Source: Antedon mediterranea
Lineage: Eukaryota; Echinodermata; Crinoidea; Comatulida; Antedonidae
Direction: 5' to 3'
DNA: 64,000 nt
NCBI RefSeq assembly: GCF_964355755.1
Contig: NC_092677.1
Coordinates: forward strand, 26,320,101 to 26,384,100
In this document: positions 57,582 to 64,000 of the stretch, piece after piece
How positions within the stretch are numbered: position 1 is the stretch's first letter
Layout of the letters: each line of letters opens with the position of its first letter
Program-made: the position numbers and the translations under genes
Notes under the pieces: generated by a model
Seen by the model: the letters and a program-made list of their open reading frames with translations, nothing else
The model's database searches: none
Told to the model about the DNA's origin: nothing

Positions 57582-59414
57582 ATAAGTATTTGAGCCACAT
57601 ATTTAAATCCGCGCCTGGCTACAAAAGCGGTTTTGTGGTTTTAAGAAGTAATTCCCAGTGGTTTTCCTTGTCTTTGCGAGTTTTGTCGCCTACATATTCT
57701 TTTTTTAGTTTTTAAATCGCCCATGATAATAATGACCTCTTTTTCTTTTTTTTTTAAACTAATGAGTTTTATTTTTATTATAATCTAAAATGTTTATGAA
57801 ATTGAAAAAAAACCACCATTCTAAACCCCCATTGTTGAATTCTATAGTCATTAGAATAACATGAGATGTACAGTTGAAATACACTATAATTTATCAATGG
57901 CATGTTATACTTTATTAGAATGGAAAGTAGAGATATATATATACACAAAATATTTCAACTTTCAAAAAGTGATAGATTTGTTATGTATTCAATACCGTAC
58001 ATTGTCCGTGATATAATAGATATATGTTAGGTCGTTCTTCACAACATTGTTAGATTATAGAGTCACCAATCACAAGTAAAAATTGTTATAAATTCCATGT
58101 AATTATGTAGTAAGTATTACGGTTTAATAGCTTTACGTTCAATCGATAGTTTTCGTAAACGTACATTAATTTGTTCTTTTTATGGTATAATATTGTTTAT
58201 TCTATAAGTTTATTCTTCTTGGACACGTGACACGACACGTTACGTGACACGAGTATTGTAAGTCTTATTAGTATGTTGCTGTTTGTTACATATTTAGAAA
58301 TTAGCCCTACAATAAGCTTAATGTGGTTGAATAAATTGTTGCAAAAAAATAGCCTATTACTTCTACTAAATTAATTGTGTATACACTGAGTTCCATACGT
58401 AGCACATAGGAAAAACAGGCCATAGAAGGGATGAAAAGCGAAACAGTTGGAATCTATGCAATAGCATCAGCTTTTTTGTTATCCACTTTGAAGAAGCCTA
58501 TTCATTTGTTGTTTATATTTGATTTCTCATCATTCAGTTAATAATTGTATTACTGCGTTGAGTCTGTGCAGCAGACATTCCAAAATAAATTGGGGAGGGG
58601 AACAATAACCCTAAAGTCCACCACTTAGAATGGTTAGACACAACAAACCCTGTTGCCTCCTATTAATAATACAAGGCCTCGTCAAAGGTTCAGGGGTTGG
58701 AGCTAGGGGTAGAAAGATTCACTGATAAACGTGCACTAATGATCTGAGGATATTTGTACGAATTTAATTCAAATTTGTTTTAGACTAATTCGCGTAAAAA
58801 ACAAAATAGGAAGATTTAGAAATGATACGATCTTTATGATAATTAATTCAGTCTTGTGAATTATTGCGACAACCAACTTCGGCTAAAATTTTGCGGTGAG
58901 TCGATACCGGTATAATTAACATAATAACATAGTGTGCCACCTTTTTCGTTAATTTGTACAAGGGTCCGGTCGTGGAGCAAAAGTAATAGGGACTTTACAA
59001 AACTGCTATAATATACAAATAATAATGAATGTTTATGAGTGTAATGGTACAAAATAAAGGCATGAGATGAATGATGAAAGGTTACATATCAACGAGGCGA
59101 CAGCCGAGTTGATATTTAACCTTTCATCATTCACTAAATGCCATTATTTGTACCATTACACGAATATACAACATTCATTATTTATATAACATCTAAATAG
59201 ATTCCTGTCATTTGAATAAAATAAAAGGTAGGCTAGCAGCCAAGGCCTACATTGATTAAAAAAGTAACATTTGGTTACAGGACCCCGTGACACAACCGTA
59301 GGATTAACGAGAGGGGGTTTCCAACATTCATGGTAAATGACACCCACCTCCCACTATAATCTAGTTGTCCCCGGAAATGACACTCGTCATGTATCGCAGC
59401 AATCAGCAAAACGA
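57582..59414. other. 3' flank of B1 with recurring flank sequence
   Basis: Bases about 57830-58020 and 58780-59020 are diverged copies of the sequence in the duplicated blocks at 41735-42180 and 60140-60560 (AGAATAACATGAG, CGGCTAAAAT, TTGCGGTG, CGTGGAGCAAAAGTA). This suggests that several family B copies once stood in tandem here. A small inverted repeat (ATGATGAAAGGTTACATATC with AACCTTTCATCATTCA) is at about 59070-59135. No gene seen. Confidence 0.5.
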
Positions 59415-60084
59415 TTGTACCTTCGGACCTGCGGACATTGTTTTGTTTTGATTTGCGTTCAATGCGTAGTCAGTACAGTTATATATTGTTTAAAAAAGGT
59501 TTAAAAAAAGACGCTAAAGCCTGATTAGCACACGCCTAAACCCGCGCCTCCTGGCGCTACGAAAGTGGCAATCGAGTTGCGTAGCACCGACGACAGGGTT
59601 GAGTTTGAAGAGGGTTTAGAAAGGGTTTCTCCATCCCGAACGTAAGACAATATTGAAAAAAAAACACGAAGTGCTTACAAACTGTTATAGTACAATCTTA
59701 ATTGCAAGATATTGTTTTCATCACATTATTACAAATGTTACACAATTTATATTTAGAAAACTCCTCTCTACGGATCTTTTTCGACGAACTTTGATCAGAA
59801 CGCTCGAAATGAACATCTGACCCCGCAGTAGATGCACGTGCGGAAAACGTACGTGGTACTATGTTGTATCAACCTGAGATATACACTCTACAGTCGGGTG
59901 AATAACTCAATGTGATCGCCGTGTCTATAACACATTTCACAATGGCCGCCATTATGGACAATTTTCTTTTATGTTTATGGCATTAAAAGATGTTATCGAG
60001 ATAGAAATTCAATCATAAGTAACAATAAATGTTCAACTAATATTTCACATCATTTGTGTAACAGAACAAGTTTAACGTTAGAAA

Positions 60085-60671
60085 ATGTCGACCCAATATA
60101 GTAATTTGTCTCAGGTTGCACCGACAAATGCTAAACCCAATGATCCGGTAATTTCTATTGTCATATTGGAATAACATGAGTTGAAATAAACATAATATCT
60201 AGAAGACTTGCATTGTAAATGTTATGCTTCATTTAGAATAGAAAGTACACACACACAATACGTGCGATGGTTGATTTCTTTATAATGTGTATTCAATATC
60301 GGACATTGTTATGTAAAGAATCGCTCACAACCTAGTAACGGTTCATTACTATTATTATTTCAATATAGACACATAACTACACGATTTAGGAATGATACGT
60401 AATTTATAGTAATTATTTAATTTGATCATGTTATAAAACCGATTTCGGCTAAAATCTTGCGGTGGAGCTGATACCGATATGAACAAAAAAGTAAATAAAT
60501 AAAATGGTACCTACTTGTTTATTAATTCTATAACTGGGTCGTAGAGCAAAAGTACTGATGATTTTCTAAGCATTTTTTTATTCTAGGGCACCGGAGGTAT
60601 AGTAGAGCGATTGATTACAGTTTTGTTAATAACAAATAAGTTTGATTTTGATGATGATATGATGGTAACAG
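60085..60671 (+). CDS. Candidate two-exon fragment (C), copy 2
   Basis: Exon 1 60085-60147 (MSTQYSNLSQVAPTNAKPND), exon 2 60587-60671, with the same splice sites as 41678-42282. Between copies exon 1 has two amino-acid changes (H to N, S to P) and one silent change; exon 2 is identical. No continuation is found, because the next coding DNA is the antisense gene A3. Confidence 0.3.
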
Positions 60672-60696
60672 GTAAGTTTACAGATACGTTGATATG

Positions 60697-60766
60697 AAGT
60701 TTGCGGTACACCACCACGACGTTTATTTTTAGAACTATATTATTATACGTGGTGTGTCGCAAACTT
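60697..60766. repeat. Small hairpin, copy 2
   Basis: The same hairpin as 42308-42377 with one change in the right arm (GTGGTGTGTCGCAAACTT). Confidence 0.7.
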
Positions 60767-61040
60767 TATAACAACATATGAATTGGTTTCTAAACATTTT
60801 CTTGACTTCATGCTATGGTGAAAGAGCAAGGTCCGTTAGACAAATTATTAGGTCTAATCAACAATTATTCATAATTATTACAATTACTGACATTTTAACA
60901 GCTGTTTTCAAGGAATGTAGTTAATGACTCGTGTATTTCTTAGTTAAATAAACACTGAAAGGATTATAAACATGGATCTCAGAATTATAGTGACGCAGAA
61001 CATAATTCAACAGTTAATGTATCTTTTGTATTGGGCCGGT

Positions 61041-63498
61041 TTAAGATATTATACATCTAGATGTATATCTTTCATGTATATGGAACTCTCCCTTCGAGTC
61101 CACATAACCTGTAACCTCTTTCTCCTGATCTGTTTCTCCAGATGAAATGTGAAATGAAGAATTACCCTGACCGTAAAGAGATAGTTTTACGTTCTTGTAA
61201 CTGGTTGCTTTATCAGTCTCTAACTTGGTCATGAACGCTTGTAGTAGTCTTCGTAGTCCAGTCTGTTCTTTCGTTTGTTGAGCGCCCTCATTTCCACAAA
61301 GTTTGAGTATGATATTTGCAAGTGTACGTTTGTTTATTTCATCGACTATAAACTGATAAAAACAATTAGTAGTAGTTATGAATCATTTCAATGACTGTGA
61401 CGTCACAGAAAGTCTTAGCCACATGCATCTATAATATTCATCTCGGATTGATATTACTTTTTTAAATCCAGAAAATTAAATGTTCGTTGATAAAATAATT
61501 GTCACGGAGTAATATAAAATTACTTTATGTCTCACTTTTGATTAATATAGACTTTTTCCAAAAGTCTTAAGTTTAAAATTAAGGAACAAGAAATCGACTG
61601 ATTAGTCTACTTAAGTTTATTTCAAAATAAACACTCTTTAAACGCCTGGCTGCTCTCCAGTGAAAAGAATTATCAAAACGTACAAATGATATTTATTTTA
61701 TTTATTCACATAATATACCTACCATGACTTCTTCGCGGTGTTTATCATTCAGGTGAACCATTACAGCAAACTTCTTCGCACAGCTGCTATTAAATGTAAC
61801 TTGTTCTCCATTCAAGCCACAAAATATTAGCTTTATGTTAGAAAAACCTTTTTCTCGAAACGAACTTGTGAAATCTTTCCAGTAGGATAGATGATTGGTC
61901 CAATCTTGAACTGGTAGGTTTAATGTCTCAAAGTCGATTTCAGTAGGCCTGTCACGTAGGTCAACAGAAGATAAGTCTTCAAAAACACGAGACATACATC
62001 TGTGACTTTCTTCGTTGGCAAGACAAGAACAATCTGGAAGGTCCACAATCAACTATAAAATACAATGTATATCAATTCAGAGAAACACTGATGAAGGGTT
62101 AGTGCAATTTTTCGTTCTGGCTGTTTCACTTTATCGTTTTGGTTTAGCTTTTTGCATATTTTATTTGTATCTCCATTGAGGTTCAAACACATTTTTTCAG
62201 TAATATGTCTTTTGAATTTAATTCAGAGAAAAACATTTTAATATGTCATATGAAAAATGATCAATGTGATTAAAGTTAACTTTTAGTAGGCTTTGTATTC
62301 AACCTAACTATTATCAATGTCATGAAAAATAGTAGGCCTAGTAATGTACTTATTAAATAATAAGTTCTTATAAGCCTTTTATATCGGTAAAATATAAGAT
62401 TTGACAACCTCTTGAGAATGATATTATGTTCTCGAGAAATATATTTCCTCGAACAAAATATCATTCCCTCGGGGATGTCAAAACTTATATTTACCCTCTA
62501 AGCAGTCAATATCTGTATAATAATGTACTGTATAAGAAGTATATTACATTGGTATTTACTATCCATGTGTTTATCGTCACCTCCAACGTGTACTCGGCAA
62601 CAGTAGCTTCACAACAACGGGGAGGCCTACTCCATTGAATGGTACCAACGCTCGTCTTTCCATGACTTTTTGTTGCAAGAAAATCTGCGCATGCGTTTGC
62701 AAATTGACGTTGTGTTTGTATGGCTTCATTATTCGTTTGAACGTTTGTTTGTTGAAATATATCATCTACAACAGATTTCAGTTTCTTGATACTGAATTCA
62801 TTTTTTTGCTGGGAGAAAAGATGAATCGAATTTCATTACGCCTGAATGAACATTCTATATACATTTTTACATACATCTTTACATACATTGATAAAAACTC
62901 ATACGTTATAGTGTAGAAACTAACACAAATTAGTATGTATTATACATACATTAATGAAACAGAATGTCGCAGTTTATAGTGAATTTATAGTAGATACCGT
63001 ATATGCCCAGCATTTTATTCAGTCTCTGGAAAAAACCGCTGACAAAAATATATAGCCATTATTATTATTGGGCCACCGGTACGTAAATTATGTTTTTTAC
63101 CGAAGACCGGTTTTACCGAAGAAATATGATTATTTTTATAGACTAAATACTTTATTATTGTTGAAATAAACATCCTACTACTTAAATCTCAATCTACCTA
63201 TAAGCTCCATAAATATCTAACAGTATAGCCTAATAAACAATTCATTTAAAAATGCTCATCTACCGATTTGAAACAGGAACCACACTAGCTATATATATCA
63301 CACTGAATGAGTACTGTATTGATATTACCAGTACATGGACGTGACACATGGGCCGTTCGGACAGATTACCGGCTAAGTTCCGGCCGTTCCTATCCACTAA
63401 AGTTAGCCTAATGAAAGTGAGTAAATTATGAATAGGCCTACCATTGATTCGGTGTCTCCCGTGGAAATCCACCACTGACAAACATTTGCTGCCATCAT
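61041..63498 (-). CDS. Family A gene A3: four-exon protein of unknown function with CaaX end (about 315 aa)
   Basis: Exons, all phase 0: 63498-63442 (19 codons, MMAANVCQWWISTGDTESM, donor ATG|GTAGGC), 62808-62560 (83; acceptor TCTCCCAG, donor ATA|GTAAAT), 62052-61723 (110; acceptor TTTTATAG, donor ATG|GTAGGT), 61352-61041 (103 plus stop; acceptor TTTTATCAG). Exon 1 aligns with A1 exon 1 through C-Q/E-W-W/F and G-K/D-TES. Later exons carry AEYTLEVTI, NIKLIFCGLNGEQVTF, NVKLSLYGQ and VDSKGEFHI. The C-terminus SRCIIS is a CaaX box, so lipid anchoring is likely. Exon 3 has about 8 extra residues relative to A1. Parent-like relative of pseudogene A4. kappaB and CRE sites lie about 110-145 bp upstream. 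No disabling change seen. Confidence 0.72.
62085..62215 (-). repeat. Dispersed repeat copy in A3 intron 2 (pair of 49960-50130)
   Basis: Reverse-complement relative of 49960-50130; see there. Confidence 0.55.
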
Positions 63499-63604
63499 CT
63501 AGGCCTAGCCAGCTGCTGAACTTACATACAAGAGATACAGTATACAGTATAATCAGAAAGAGTTGACCTGTTGAATGAAGTTATGTGCACCACCAACAAT
63601 AGGT

Positions 63605-63642
63605 TGACGTCACTTCATTTACATTTAAAGATTGGAAATTCC
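63605..63642 (-). promoter_or_regulatory. Composite CRE and kappaB sites upstream of A3
   Basis: TGACGTCA (63605-63612) and GGAAATTCC (63634-63642; GGAATTTCC on the gene strand) are 21 bp apart. The kappaB site is embedded in ATTGG ... CCAAT. Order and spacing match the sites upstream of A1. GAAGTGACGTCAA is also shared around the CRE. Confidence 0.6.
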
Positions 63643-64000
63643 AATAAGAATATTTTAGAAAAGCAAACAGTCGGTTTCCAAGCATTTGGTTGGTAAGTAT
63701 GGTTAATACCCTTGAAATATTTTAGGTTTACTTACCACCACTAAAATTTTACCGTATAAATATAAATCCTAGCTACTAGCTGCAGAATTTCGTAGTAAAA
63801 AAGGTGTCTTTGATGACAACAATTTAATATAACAAAACCTGGAATTACCAAGCCGACGATCGAGAGAGCTTCGTACTGCTGGAACGATTGGTGTGTAGGC
63901 CAAATTACGTGTGCGTGGTTTGTTTCCGACCATCAGAATGGAAGGTGTTTCGTTGCAAAGTGAAACATGGTAGGCCTTAAAAGTTTTAAGTTTGGTGGAA
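63643..64000. other. Upstream flank of A3; no gene seen
   Basis: By analogy with A1 and A2 a divergent family B gene might start near or beyond the window end. I found no B-type first exon or module here. Confidence 0.35.

Larger units (their letters stand above)
59415..60810. repeat. Duplicated block, copy 2 (pair of 41035-42436)
   Basis: Colinear with copy 1. The two differ by scattered single-base changes and a few short indels, for example near 59590 and 60310. Confidence 0.9.

Noticed and set aside
63260-63481. Minus-strand 73-codon ORF
   Set aside because: It overlaps A3 exon 1 in another frame and lacks splice or family support, whereas the A3 exon aligns with A1 exon 1.

Overview
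The window is eukaryotic, AT-rich, intron-bearing DNA dominated by retroelements and repeats. Frequent TAGGCCTA-type palindromes, clustered TRIM-NHL-like genes and foldback-like elements fit a marine deuterostome invertebrate. An echinoderm is my best guess, by inference only.

Layout. Bases 1-7.1 kb hold a minus-strand cluster of three RING/filamin/NHL genes (the first cut by the window edge, the third without its RING) plus a broken fourth copy. From 7.7 kb to the end run two interleaved gene families I do not recognise, called A and B here. Family A lies on the minus strand: A1 7.75-10.35 kb, pseudogene A4 34.4-38.4 kb, A2 43.5-46.4 kb and A3 61.0-63.5 kb. Its genes have four exons, all joined in phase 0, and encode about 300-315 residues ending in a CaaX box (CIIS, CTIF, CIIS). 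Family B lies on the plus strand: a remnant at 10.6-10.9 kb, a terminal exon at 32.3 kb, a pseudo-exon at 40.4 kb and a likely complete gene at 49.7-57.6 kb. Its modules of about 82-88 residues are encoded one per exon, and two terminal exons end in WW or WWW. Exons of both families appear to share one helix-then-strand module pattern. A1 and A3 have a conserved kappaB plus CRE pair upstream. Several A and B loci stand head to head. Decay and local duplication suggest birth-and-death evolution, as in immune effector families; that is inference.

Mobile and repeat DNA. A 10.9-kb structure with inverted arms (12.2-23.1 kb) encloses a 6.6-kb foldback-like element built of 102-bp and 63-bp tandem repeats. 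A non-LTR element with a 927-residue ORF (24.6-27.6 kb) sits inside an older opposite-strand LINE. A decayed LINE lies at 29.5-31.6 kb. A 3.26-kb DNA transposon with long terminal inverted repeats interrupts the last exon of A4. A LINE with a 5' inversion typical of twin priming sits in an intron of B1, with a 14-bp target duplication. Smaller elements include a tRNA-derived SINE family, a small inverted-repeat element made of 15-16-bp subrepeats, a Penelope-type GIY-YIG remnant and several dispersed repeats. One tRNA-like cloverleaf is present.

Limits: exon models come from reading frames, splice consensus and comparison between copies inside this window. No database search or transcript data was used.
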